From the NCBI RefSeq assembly GCF_014596745.1, contig NZ_JABTCF010000001.1, positions 186,001 to 250,000 on the forward strand: a DNA stretch of 64,000 bases, given 5' to 3'. The DNA is from Maribacter aquimaris. Lineage in GTDB: Bacteria; Bacteroidota; Bacteroidia; Flavobacteriales; Flavobacteriaceae. Positions 42,121 through 50,580 of this stretch are shown here, piece by piece. The notes below the pieces were generated by a model. That model was not told the origin of the DNA, searched no databases, and was given only the letters and a program-made list of their open reading frames with translations. Every line of letters starts with the position of its first letter. Positions within the stretch are counted from its first letter, which is position 1. Both the position numbers and the translations under genes were made by a program.

Positions 42121-42342
42121 TTACTTCACTTCCTGTAAGTCCATTTTACAAACCGGACAGGTACCAGGTTCATCATACGTTTTGCCATCCTCACAATCCA
42201 TGGGGCACTGGAAGGTAGCTGAAGCATGTAATTCTTCATGGGTTTCTATCTTGGGTTCGGCTTTTTGGTCCTTACACGAGGTAAGAGCCATCATGGTAAA
42301 TACCAATAATAAAAGAGAAAAGGAGGTTGACTTGATTTTCAT
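42121..42342 (-). CDS. Lipoprotein with heavy-metal-binding domain
   Basis: 73 residues. Lipoprotein signal (lipobox ALTSC at about 19-23), a short linker, and then a complete heavy-metal-binding domain of the type QCPMDCEDGKTYDEPGTCPVCKMDL, with the CPM and CPVCKMDL metal ligands. The domain usually occurs at the N-terminus of RND metal-efflux adaptor proteins and copper proteins; as a stand-alone lipoprotein it may scavenge or chaperone Cu, Zn or Ni. A TATATTTG -7 element is at 42401-42408. A tiny Cys-rich frame lies just downstream (42037-42114). Confidence 0.85.
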   Translation of the reverse strand: MKIKSTSFSLLLLVFTMMALTSCKDQKAEPKIETHEELHASATFQCPMDCEDGKTYDEPGTCPVCKMDLQEVK

Positions 42343-42400
42343 GGAATTTATTTTTTTTAGGATATGTCATTTTTAAGTGGAACATCCTTTGTAATGGTCC

Positions 42401-42408
42401 CAAATATA
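42401..42408 (-). promoter_or_regulatory. -7 element of the metal-binding lipoprotein gene
   Basis: TATATTTG on the minus strand fits TAnnTTTG, about 58 bp before the start codon. Confidence 0.45.
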
Positions 42409-42582
42409 TTAAAATAATAGCCCGTTGTAATTTATTCACACACGTCCGTTTGATGTTTTTTTAATAAAAGAGTGATTTTTGGATTTTAATACATTCTAAA
42501 TAATATCAGGATTTGACGCTATTCGGGTATTCGGAATAAATTTAACTTCCTACCTTAAAACCCTTAAAACAAAACCAACCGA

Positions 42583-43965
42583 ATGTCGAAAAAGCAACAA
42601 ACCGATCAAGAAGGGATTTTGGCCCCTATTGCGCTCAAGGAAAAAATAGGGTATGGACTGGGTGATTTGGGTTTCAATTTCTATTGGGCCAATATTTCCG
42701 CCTTTCTCTTGATCTTTTATACCGATGTCTTCGGAATTTCCGCCGCCGCCGCCGGTACCATGATGTTGGTGACGAAAATTGTCGATGCATTTACCGACCC
42801 CGTAATGGGAGCCATTGCCGATCGCACAAAAACCCGTTTTGGTAAATTTAGACCCTATTTGCTGTGGGGAGGCTTGCCCATGGCGGCTGCCGGAGTAATG
42901 ACCTATACGACACCAGATTTGGCCGAAGGGGGCAAGGTGATATGGGCCTATGGCACCTACACCCTAATGATGATGATGTATACGGTACTAAGTGTCCCTT
43001 ATTCCGCACTATCGGGGGTCATCACAGGAAGAAGTCAGGATAGGACCGAACTGGTCAGTTTTCGTTTCATCGCGGCATTTACCGGCACCACTTTGGTCAA
43101 CTTTTTCACTTTAGACCTCGTAACCTTCCTTGGCAATGGGAATGAAACCTTAGGATGGCAATTGACCATGGGGGTTTATGGTATTTTGGCCACCATTTTA
43201 TTCGCCCTTGTATTTTACACAACCAAAGAACGGATTTCACCCCCGGAACACCAAAAAACAAATGCCTTTGGCGACATTAAGGATTTGTTGAAAAACAAAC
43301 CATGGTTAGTATTGTTCAGCATCGCATTGATCATTATGATTACCATTACCATGCGTGCCGGGGCATCCATTTATTATATTAAATATTTTGTGAAACGTCC
43401 GGACTTGATCAAGTATTTCCTTACGGCCTACGGACTCGCTTTAGCGGCTGGGGCAGCATTGACCCCGTTATTGACAAAGTTCATGGATAAGAAGAACCTC
43501 CTCATGTTACTCATGACCATTACCGGGGTTTTATCCATACTTTTTTATTTTATTCCCAGTGATGCCATTTGGCTCATGTTCACCGTTCATATATTAATTG
43601 GGCTTGCTTTAGGGCCTAAATCCCCTTTGGCGTTCTCAATGTATGCGGATACGGCCGATTATACCGAATGGAAAACAGGTAGAAGAGCCACCGCCATGAC
43701 CTTTTCCGCGGCCATTTTTTCCCAGAAATTAGGTGGGGCCTTGGCCTCATTCGCTATCGGGACGGTATTGGCTACCATGGGATATGTCGCCAATGAGGCA
43801 CAGTCCAACGCCTCCCAAACGGGAATTATATGGACCATTAGTATAATGCCGGGCATTGTGGCCCTATTCGCCGCTTTTGTAATGCGCTATTACACCTTGG
43901 ACAATACCTTGCTCAAAAAAGTACAACGTGAATTGAAAGAACGAAAGTCAGCAGAACAACAATGA
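42583..43965 (+). CDS. GPH-family sugar:cation symporter (MFS)
   Basis: 460 residues with twelve membrane helices. GPH signatures: KIGYGLGDLGFNFYW at the start, the cation-site region KIVDAFTDPVMGAIADRTKTRFGKFRPYLLWG (landmark; key Asp residues of helix 2) and SPLAFSMYADTADYTEWKTGRRATAM in the second half. It should import an oligosaccharide or glycoside with Na+ or H+. Its stop overlaps the start of the GH94-like gene by 4 bp, so uptake and phosphorolysis are coupled. Confidence 0.92.
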   Translation: MSKKQQTDQEGILAPIALKEKIGYGLGDLGFNFYWANISAFLLIFYTDVFGISAAAAGTMMLVTKIVDAFTDPVMGAIADRTKTRFGKFRPYLLWGGLPMAAAGVMTYTTPDLAEGGKVIWAYGTYTLMMMMYTVLSVPYSALSGVITGRSQDRTELVSFRFIAAFTGTTLVNFFTLDLVTFLGNGNETLGWQLTMGVYGILATILFALVFYTTKERISPPEHQKTNAFGDIKDLLKNKPWLVLFSIALIIMITITMRAGASIYYIKYFVKRPDLIKYFLTAYGLALAAGAALTPLLTKFMDKKNLLMLLMTITGVLSILFYFIPSDAIWLMFTVHILIGLALGPKSPLAFSMYADTADYTEWKTGRRATAMTFSAAIFSQKLGGALASFAIGTVLATMGYVANEAQSNASQTGIIWTISIMPGIVALFAAFVMRYYTLDNTLLKKVQRELKERKSAEQQ

Positions 43966-46340
43966 TCCAACCTGTAGAAAACGGAGCTCGACTAGAGCTC
44001 AATAGCCCCATAAAATTACCAAATGCATCCGCTTTTCTGTGGAATAGGAAAATGATGGTCCATATGAATTGTCGTGGTTATACCGTAGCCCAGTTTATGC
44101 AACCGGAACCTTCAAAATATGCCCACGCGCCCAATCTGGAAGCGAAAACCTTTATGCAACCGGAACAACCGTATTATGCACATCATCCCGGTCGTTTTTT
44201 TTACATAAAGGATGAAGAAAGCAAAGAACTGTTCTCGGCCCCCTACGCTCCTATAAAAAAGCCCTTGGATAGTTATATTTTTTCCGCTGGTAAAAGTGAT
44301 ATCCTATGGAAGATCGAACATGACGGACTCTATATTGAAATGCGTTTAAGCCTTCCTTCCAACGAAGCCCTGGAACAGTGGAGCTTTACGATTAAAAACA
44401 ATACTCCAATAACCCGAAAAATCAGTATATACCCTTATTTTCCCGTAGGTTATATGTCGTGGATGAATCAATCCGGGGAATATAATGAAAACCTTAATGC
44501 CATTGTATGCTCCTCGATTACACCCTATCAGAAATACAAGGAATACGATAGGATAAAAACGCTAAAAGACAAGACGTATCTTCTTGCAGACACCGTACCG
44601 ACCTCATGGGAAGTAAACCAAGCTGCTTTCGAGGGCGAAGGCGGACTCCATAATCCCACAGGTATAGCCGGGATCGAACTGCTTAAAGGGGATGCCCGAT
44701 ACGAAACCCCCGCATGTGTACTACAATATCGATTGGAATTGGAACCTGAACAAGAAAAAACCTATCGATTTTTATTCGGCCCCGCCAAAGATGAAACTGA
44801 AATTGCAGATATTGGAAAACGTTACTTTAACGATACTGCCGAGAATGGAGCGAGCGGATTTGATACGGTCAAGCAGGAATACGACAACTACATATCCAAA
44901 GGCAAGGGGTGTCTGCAGATCAAAACCCCGGATCCGGCATTGGATAATTTCGTGAACCATTGGCTGCCACGACAAATTTATTACCACGGGGAAACCAATC
45001 GATTAAGTACCGATCCACAAACCCGGAATTACCTACAGGATAATATGGGTACTGGTTACATACAGAAAGAAGTAGCCCGTCAGGCCTATATTACTGCTTT
45101 AAGCCAACAAGAAGAGAATGGCGCCATGCCCGATGGCATCTTGATCCATGAAGATGCCGTATTGAAATACATCAACCAAGTGCCCCATACCGATCATTGT
45201 GTCTGGTTACCGGTCTGTTTAAAGGCCTATTTGGATGAAACCAATGATTACGGTTTATTACAGGAAATCGTCCCTTTTGCGAATACCAAGAAAACCGCGA
45301 CCGTTGCGGAGCATATATCCCTCGCTATGCTTTGGTTGTATACGACCAGGGATGAAAGAGGTTTGAACTTTATTGAGCAAGGAGATTGGTGCGACCCCAT
45401 GAACATGGTCGGTCCTAAAGGAAAAGGCGTCTCGGGATGGTTATCTATGGGAACCGCTTACGCCTTAAAAACATGGGCTGGGATATGTAGAAATAACAAT
45501 ACCATTGCACTTGCCGAGGAATTTTCCAAAAAGGCAGCGGAATTGAATTCCGCAATCAACACCCACCTGTGGGATGGCAATTGGTACGCTCGGGGTATTA
45601 CCGATGACAATGTTGTTTTTGGTGTTAAGAAAGACCCTGAAGGACGTATTTTCTTAAACACCCAAGGTTGGGCCTTATTATCGGGTTGTGCCGACGAGGA
45701 AAAAAGTAAAAAAATCATAGCTGCTGTACAAAATGAATTGGAAACGCCCTATGGCGTGGAAATGTTGGCCCCTTCATTTACAAAAATGCGTAAGGATGTG
45801 GGGCGTGTTACCCAGAAACACCCGGGTTCTGCCGAAAATGGGGCCGTATATAACCATGCAGCAACCTTTTATATATTTGGCCTGTACACGACGGGGCATA
45901 CTGAAAAAGCCTATGAGGTACTTCGTAAAATGATTCCAGGTCAGGATGAAACCGATTTGGTGCAAAGAGGACAACTACCGGTTTTTATCCCCAATTACTA
46001 TCGGGGTGCCTATCGACAATTTCCGCGCACTGCGGGTAGATCAAGCCAATTGTTCAATACAGGGGCCGCCCCATGGTTCTACCGCTGTTTGATTGATGGT
46101 CTGTTTGGTCTAAGGGGTGATATAGACGGACTCCATATAAATCCACAACTACCGAAGGAATGGGATAGGGTAGAGGTCCTTCGTCAGTTTAGGGGAGCTA
46201 CTTACAAGGTGAACATACAACGGGAAGCCGGTATTTCAAAAACAATAGTCGCTGTAAATGGCCAAATTTTGGAATCACCGGTCATTACAAACATCGAAAA
46301 AGGTATTTTTGATGTAGACGTTCGCATTCCGAAAGTATAG
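43962..46340 (+). CDS. GH94-like glycoside phosphorylase/hydrolase
   Basis: 792 residues, no signal peptide, so cytoplasmic. An N-terminal beta-sandwich (about 1-290) and a linker precede an (alpha/alpha)6 barrel (about 315-720) and a C-terminal beta lid, the GH94 layout of cellobiose and chitobiose phosphorylases. Asp475 in EQGDWCDPMN matches the catalytic general-acid Asp region (DWND in classic members). TRNYLQDNMGTGY and GYVYNHAATF-like AENGAVYNHAATFYIFGLY are further landmarks. Classic members have DWND where this has DWCD, so the subfamily is atypical. Substrate unknown; a beta-linked disaccharide brought in by the adjacent symporter is likely. Confidence 0.83.
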   Translation: MIQPVENGARLELNSPIKLPNASAFLWNRKMMVHMNCRGYTVAQFMQPEPSKYAHAPNLEAKTFMQPEQPYYAHHPGRFFYIKDEESKELFSAPYAPIKKPLDSYIFSAGKSDILWKIEHDGLYIEMRLSLPSNEALEQWSFTIKNNTPITRKISIYPYFPVGYMSWMNQSGEYNENLNAIVCSSITPYQKYKEYDRIKTLKDKTYLLADTVPTSWEVNQAAFEGEGGLHNPTGIAGIELLKGDARYETPACVLQYRLELEPEQEKTYRFLFGPAKDETEIADIGKRYFNDTAENGASGFDTVKQEYDNYISKGKGCLQIKTPDPALDNFVNHWLPRQIYYHGETNRLSTDPQTRNYLQDNMGTGYIQKEVARQAYITALSQQEENGAMPDGILIHEDAVLKYINQVPHTDHCVWLPVCLKAYLDETNDYGLLQEIVPFANTKKTATVAEHISLAMLWLYTTRDERGLNFIEQGDWCDPMNMVGPKGKGVSGWLSMGTAYALKTWAGICRNNNTIALAEEFSKKAAELNSAINTHLWDGNWYARGITDDNVVFGVKKDPEGRIFLNTQGWALLSGCADEEKSKKIIAAVQNELETPYGVEMLAPSFTKMRKDVGRVTQKHPGSAENGAVYNHAATFYIFGLYTTGHTEKAYEVLRKMIPGQDETDLVQRGQLPVFIPNYYRGAYRQFPRTAGRSSQLFNTGAAPWFYRCLIDGLFGLRGDIDGLHINPQLPKEWDRVEVLRQFRGATYKVNIQREAGISKTIVAVNGQILESPVITNIEKGIFDVDVRIPKV

Positions 46341-46512
46341 TTTCTCTATATCGGCAAATAGGTTAGGCCCACCAATGATATTCCGAATTCTAAAGCATGG
46401 GTGGTAATTGTGTGGCATACAATTATTCACGCACACCTCATATTATGTGTTGTTTTATGGGTTTACGCCCAAATTTTGTTCAATCGATCTAATTTTAAAT
46501 TAAGTTCGTAAA

Positions 46513-47109
46513 ATGAAAAAAATACTTGTTCTGTTTTCTCATCCCAAGTTCGAAAGTTCTAGGGCCAATGCCGTTCTGGTCGACCATATCAAGGATATAG
46601 AGGGAGTAACCTTTCATGATCTCTATGAGCGCTACCCTGATTTTCATATTGATGTACCGGCTGAAAAAGCATTATTAGATCAGCACGATGTCATTATATG
46701 GCATCACCCATTGTATTGGTATAGTTGTCCTCCTTTAATGAAACAGTGGATGGATATGGTTTTGGAGTTTAATTGGGCCTATGGCCCAAAGGGTAAGGCC
46801 TTACAATCCAAAATATGCTTCAATACCATTACCGCTGGTGGTTCACGAGATCTTTACTGTTCGGCCGGCACGAACACTTTCTCGGTAAACGAGTTCTTAA
46901 GACCATTTGAACAAACCGCAAAATTATGTGGAATGACCTTTTATCCACCTTTTGCCGTCATGGGAACCCATCAATTGACAAATGATGAATTAATACAACA
47001 TGCCCATCAATACAGTTCCTTGATCGATTTATTACAACAAGGTGTTACTGTGGGCGATTTTAAAGGCTGTGCATTTCTAAACGATATTCCCCAACTAAAT
47101 ACCAATTAA
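46513..47109 (+). CDS. KefF-like NAD(P)H oxidoreductase (flavodoxin fold)
   Basis: 198 residues: KKILVLFSHPKFESSRANAVLVD (flavin-binding loop), DQHDVIIWHHPLYWYSCPPLMKQWMDMVL and FNTITAGG are characteristic of the KefF/MdaB/NQO1-like flavin reductases. It precedes a KefC-type antiporter gene by 3 bp, the same order as kefF-kefC in Proteobacteria, where KefF both activates the channel and reduces quinones. Confidence 0.9.
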   Translation: MKKILVLFSHPKFESSRANAVLVDHIKDIEGVTFHDLYERYPDFHIDVPAEKALLDQHDVIIWHHPLYWYSCPPLMKQWMDMVLEFNWAYGPKGKALQSKICFNTITAGGSRDLYCSAGTNTFSVNEFLRPFEQTAKLCGMTFYPPFAVMGTHQLTNDELIQHAHQYSSLIDLLQQGVTVGDFKGCAFLNDIPQLNTN

Positions 47110-47112
47110 TTT

Positions 47113-49005
47113 ATGACAGGAAGTATACTTTTTCAAGCCATCGTATTTTTAGCGGGCGCCATTATCTGTGTATCCATCGCCAAACGACTGGGTCTAAGCT
47201 CTGTTTTGGGATATTTGTTGGCCGGTGTTTTAATAGGTCCATACGTGTTGGGATATATTGGGGAAGACGGTCAGGATATTCTTCATTTTGCGGAATTTGG
47301 GGTAGTGGTCATGTTGTTTTTGATCGGACTCGAAATCGAACCCAAAAACTTCTGGAAAATGCGGAAAACCATTCTCGGTATGGGGGGCATTCAAGTGGCG
47401 GGGACCATGTTGCTATCGTATGCCCTTTTTTTGTTTATGGGTTTTGAATGGAAAGTATCCCTAGTCATATCAATGGCCGTTGCCCTATCGTCTACGGCTA
47501 TCGCATTGCAAACGATTAAAGAAAAAGGGTTGATGGATACTACCTTTGGTTCTTCTTCCTTTTCTATTTTACTCTTTCAGGATATCATCGTGATCTTCAT
47601 GCTGGGTGCCATTCCCTTATTGTCAAACGCAGAAGGGGGAACCACCGGGGGAAATCATGGCGAGCATGCCAATTTACTCGATACCTTACCGTTAGGGTTT
47701 CAAACACTGGCTATTATTTTATCGGTGGTATTGATTATCGTCGCAGGTAATTATTTAATCGTACCCATGTTACGAAAAGTGGCTAATACCGGGGTACGTG
47801 AACTGTTGATCGCTGCTGCCTTATTGATTGTTTTCGGTATCTCGTACTTAATGGAATATGTAGGGTTGAGTCCGGCATTGGGGGCGTTTCTAGGGGGTGT
47901 TGTACTTGCCAACAGCGAGTTCAAACACGAACTCGAAAGCACATTGGAACCCTTTAAGAACTTGCTTTTGGGATTGTTCTTTATGGCAGTGGGCGCTTCG
48001 ATAAATTTTGTGGTCATTGCTAAAAGTCCCTTGACCATTGGGGGGGTATTGCTTGCCATCATTCTTTTAAAAGCCTTGGTTTTGTTTATTACCGGACATA
48101 TTTTCAAATTAAAACTGGATCAAAAATTATTGCTCACCTTCAGTTTGGCCCAAATCGGTGAGTTTGCCTTTGTATTGCTCTCCTTTGCCTTCAACCTGAA
48201 TATCCTGAATAATGACCAAATGGATATGATGTTGGTGATTACCGCCTTGACCATGACCTTCACACCGATTATCGGGATGCTGAACGAACGATTGATACTC
48301 CCTAGACTTGGAACCAAGGAATCGATACAAAGACCTATGGACCATATTGCAAAATCCCAAAAGATAATCCTTGTCGGTTTTGGACATTTTGGCAGTACCG
48401 TAGGTCGCTTTTTACGCTCACATGGGGTAGAGGCTACCATATTGGAACAAGACTCCAACCGGGTCGATTTTCTTCGTAAAATGGGCTTTGAAGTCTATTA
48501 CGGAGATGCAACACGTATAGATTTGTTGGAATCGGCAGGTATTGCCGAAGCAAAAATACTGATATGCGCCATAGATAACCCCGATGTAACCCGTGAGGTA
48601 GCCAAACTGGTTAAAACCAAATACCCCCATGTGGAACTAATGATCCGTGCACAAAATAGATTTGACGCCTATGGATTGTTGAACATGGGTATTGAAAATA
48701 TTTATCGTGAATCCCTGGAAACTTCCTTAACGCTCGCCAAGGACGTTCTCAGTAAGATGGGCTTCAGAAAATATACACTGAACAGGCAGGTGAAAAATTT
48801 CATAAAGTATGATGAAGAGACCCTAAGGCGGTTGGCAAAGGAACCTAAAGACGAAAAGAACTATATTTTTAAGGCAAGGCAGGAGTTGGAACAACAGGAA
48901 AAATACTTGAATGAGGATTTCAAAAGAGGCATCGTAGAATACGATAAGCATTGGGATAGTGAAGCCATTCGGAAGACGTTATTAAAAACTGAAGACAATA
49001 TGTAG
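47113..49005 (+). CDS. KefB/KefC-like CPA2 cation:proton antiporter with RCK domain
   Basis: 630 residues. About twelve membrane helices (residues 1-380; LGYLLAGVLIGPYVLG, FLIGLEIEP, LSSTAIALQ, ALGAFLGGVVLANSEFKHE). These are followed by a TrkA-N/RCK domain with the NAD-binding motif IILVGFGHFGSTVGRFLRSHG (about 414-435) and a charged C-terminal tail. In Proteobacteria this protein effluxes K+ when a glutathione adduct binds the RCK domain. The ligand here is uncertain because many Bacteroidota lack glutathione. Co-transcribed with the KefF-like gene. Confidence 0.92.
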   Translation: MTGSILFQAIVFLAGAIICVSIAKRLGLSSVLGYLLAGVLIGPYVLGYIGEDGQDILHFAEFGVVVMLFLIGLEIEPKNFWKMRKTILGMGGIQVAGTMLLSYALFLFMGFEWKVSLVISMAVALSSTAIALQTIKEKGLMDTTFGSSSFSILLFQDIIVIFMLGAIPLLSNAEGGTTGGNHGEHANLLDTLPLGFQTLAIILSVVLIIVAGNYLIVPMLRKVANTGVRELLIAAALLIVFGISYLMEYVGLSPALGAFLGGVVLANSEFKHELESTLEPFKNLLLGLFFMAVGASINFVVIAKSPLTIGGVLLAIILLKALVLFITGHIFKLKLDQKLLLTFSLAQIGEFAFVLLSFAFNLNILNNDQMDMMLVITALTMTFTPIIGMLNERLILPRLGTKESIQRPMDHIAKSQKIILVGFGHFGSTVGRFLRSHGVEATILEQDSNRVDFLRKMGFEVYYGDATRIDLLESAGIAEAKILICAIDNPDVTREVAKLVKTKYPHVELMIRAQNRFDAYGLLNMGIENIYRESLETSLTLAKDVLSKMGFRKYTLNRQVKNFIKYDEETLRRLAKEPKDEKNYIFKARQELEQQEKYLNEDFKRGIVEYDKHWDSEAIRKTLLKTEDNM

Positions 49006-49098
49006 CACCCATAATGTTGTTCATCGATGAATTGTACGTGTTTGTCGAGATACTTACTTTATTGGTACATTAACGTTTTCAATACCAAGTGATACAAC

Positions 49099-49106
49099 TA
49101 GCTTTG
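49099..49106 (+). promoter_or_regulatory. -7 element of the EF-hand lipoprotein gene
   Basis: TAGCTTTG fits TAnnTTTG, 32 bp before ATG 49139. Confidence 0.5.
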
Positions 49107-49138
49107 CTTTCAAATAATAATTGTTCTAAACAAAATAA

Positions 49139-49438
49139 ATGAAAAAAATAGTAGTATCACTAACCCTAATAGCTGCATTATCAAGTTGCAATAGTGTTAA
49201 AAACATGAACACTTCAAATATTGCCGACGCAGCGTCCTTATTAAGTTCTTTAAGCTCAAATTCAACGGTACAACAAGTAGCCAGTCTGTTTAGTTTATTG
49301 GACACGAATAAAGATGAAGCCATCCAATCAACCGAAGCCATAGGATCGGTAGCCGACAATTTCGATGTGTTGGATACCAATAACAATTCAAGCCTTAACC
49401 TAACGGAATTGGAAGGAATACTTGCCTTATTAAAATAA
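49139..49438 (+). CDS. EF-hand lipoprotein
   Basis: 99 residues. Lipoprotein signal MKKIVVSLTLIAALSSC with lipobox Cys 17. Two EF-hand-like loops follow: DTNKDEAIQSTE and DTNNNSSLNLTE, each with Asp at positions 1 and (first loop) 5, and Glu at 12. The second has Asn for Asp at position 5 and may bind Ca2+ weakly. The Ser/Ala-rich segment before them is helical. Presumably a periplasmic or surface Ca2+-binding lipoprotein. Own promoter and terminator. Confidence 0.82.
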   Translation: MKKIVVSLTLIAALSSCNSVKNMNTSNIADAASLLSSLSSNSTVQQVASLFSLLDTNKDEAIQSTEAIGSVADNFDVLDTNNNSSLNLTELEGILALLK

Positions 49439-49456
49439 AGGAACTGTTTCTTTAAG

Positions 49457-49490
49457 AAAAGGTATATTCTTTGGAATATGCCTTTTTTTT
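49457..49490 (+). terminator. Intrinsic terminator of the EF-hand gene
   Basis: AAAAGGTATATTC pairs with GAATATGCCTTTT (one G-T pair) around a TTTG loop and ends in eight T residues. Confidence 0.8.
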
Positions 49491-49510
49491 ATGCCTTCTA
49501 ATACCACTTT

Positions 49511-49546
49511 CTGTAAAATGTATACATCATTCCGTAAAATATATAC
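49511..49546 (+). promoter_or_regulatory. 21-bp-spaced direct repeats upstream of the second AraC gene
   Basis: GTAAAATGTATAC (49513-49525) and GTAAAATATATAC (49534-49546) match at 12 of 13 positions and are exactly 21 bp apart. A weaker copy beginning GTAACATCAC is at 49556. A near -7 element TACTTTTA (49568-49575) follows 21 bp downstream. Likely binding site for the AraC protein encoded from 49666. Confidence 0.58.
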
Positions 49547-49665
49547 GTTCTACCCGTAACATCACAGTACTTTTACACCGTAGAAATCCGAACTCCTGAT
49601 GAATTCAAAATACAATGATCAATAAGGAATTATGGAATTGACGGAAAAAATTTATATTTAAGATC

Positions 49666-50574
49666 ATGACAACCTTCATCCATATAGACTCGATTACCAA
49701 AGCGCATGAGTTATTGGGATTGCAGCCACCAAAACACCCTTTGGTTTCTATAATACCCGTTGAGGACGTGCGGCATGACTTTGATTTCGAAGATGTTCGA
49801 TTAACTTTGGGCTTATATATTGTTAGCTTAAAGGAAGGAATGCAATGCAATTTCGGCTACGGACGAAATTCGTATGATTTCACTAATGGTACCATGATCT
49901 TCACGAAACCAGGGCAAGTTTTAACTCCTGAAAATCAAGGCACCTCTGAAAATCCAAAAGGGTGGATGCTTTTGTTCCATCCCGATCTTATCCGTAAATC
50001 GCAATTGGGCAATTCTATCGAAAACTATTCCTTCTTTTCCTATGAAATTTTTGAGGCACTTCATCTTTCTGAAGAAGAAAAACAGACCGTTACGGACCTT
50101 ATCCATAAAATCGAAGCGGAATTCCGTCAGCATATCGACAAGCACAGTCAAAAATTAATCATAGCCACTATTGGGTTGCTGTTAGACTATTGCATGCGTT
50201 ATTATGACCGTCAATTTTATGTACGCACTAACCTGAACCAAGATTATGTGTCGAACTTCGAGACCTTGTTGAGCTCTTATTTCCAGTCGAGCAAACCATC
50301 GGAACTCGGTCTTCCAACCGTGAAATATTGTGGTGAGCAACTTCAGATGTCCTCCAACTATTTAAGTGATCTCTTAAAAAAAGAAACAGGAAAAAGTGCT
50401 AAAGACCATATCAATACATTTGTAGTAAACAGGGCCAAAAACAAACTTATGGGCAGTAAGGCTTCAGTAAGTCAAATTGCCTATGACCTTGGTTTCGACT
50501 ATCCCCAACATTTCAGTACCCTTTTTAAAAAGAAGACCGGTATAAGTCCGGCTAAATACCGAACCCTCAACTAA
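49666..50574 (+). CDS. AraC-family transcriptional regulator
   Basis: 302 residues. N-terminal sensing domain (about 1-180; contains MIFTKPGQVLTPEN, a cupin-like strand). C-terminal double HTH (about 205-300) with GEQLQMSSNYLSDLLKKETGKSAKDHI and QIAYDLGFDYPQHFSTLFKKKTGISPAKYR. It is 6 bp from a metallo-beta-lactamase-fold gene that is likely co-transcribed. 21-bp direct repeats in the upstream region suggest self-regulation. Effector unknown. Confidence 0.88.
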   Translation: MTTFIHIDSITKAHELLGLQPPKHPLVSIIPVEDVRHDFDFEDVRLTLGLYIVSLKEGMQCNFGYGRNSYDFTNGTMIFTKPGQVLTPENQGTSENPKGWMLLFHPDLIRKSQLGNSIENYSFFSYEIFEALHLSEEEKQTVTDLIHKIEAEFRQHIDKHSQKLIIATIGLLLDYCMRYYDRQFYVRTNLNQDYVSNFETLLSSYFQSSKPSELGLPTVKYCGEQLQMSSNYLSDLLKKETGKSAKDHINTFVVNRAKNKLMGSKASVSQIAYDLGFDYPQHFSTLFKKKTGISPAKYRTLN

Positions 50575-50580
50575 AACATA

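Noticed and set aside
42101-42376. Plus-strand frame opposite the heavy-metal-binding lipoprotein
   Set aside because: The minus strand has a lipoprotein signal, a complete metal-binding domain, a promoter and a terminator; the plus frame has none.
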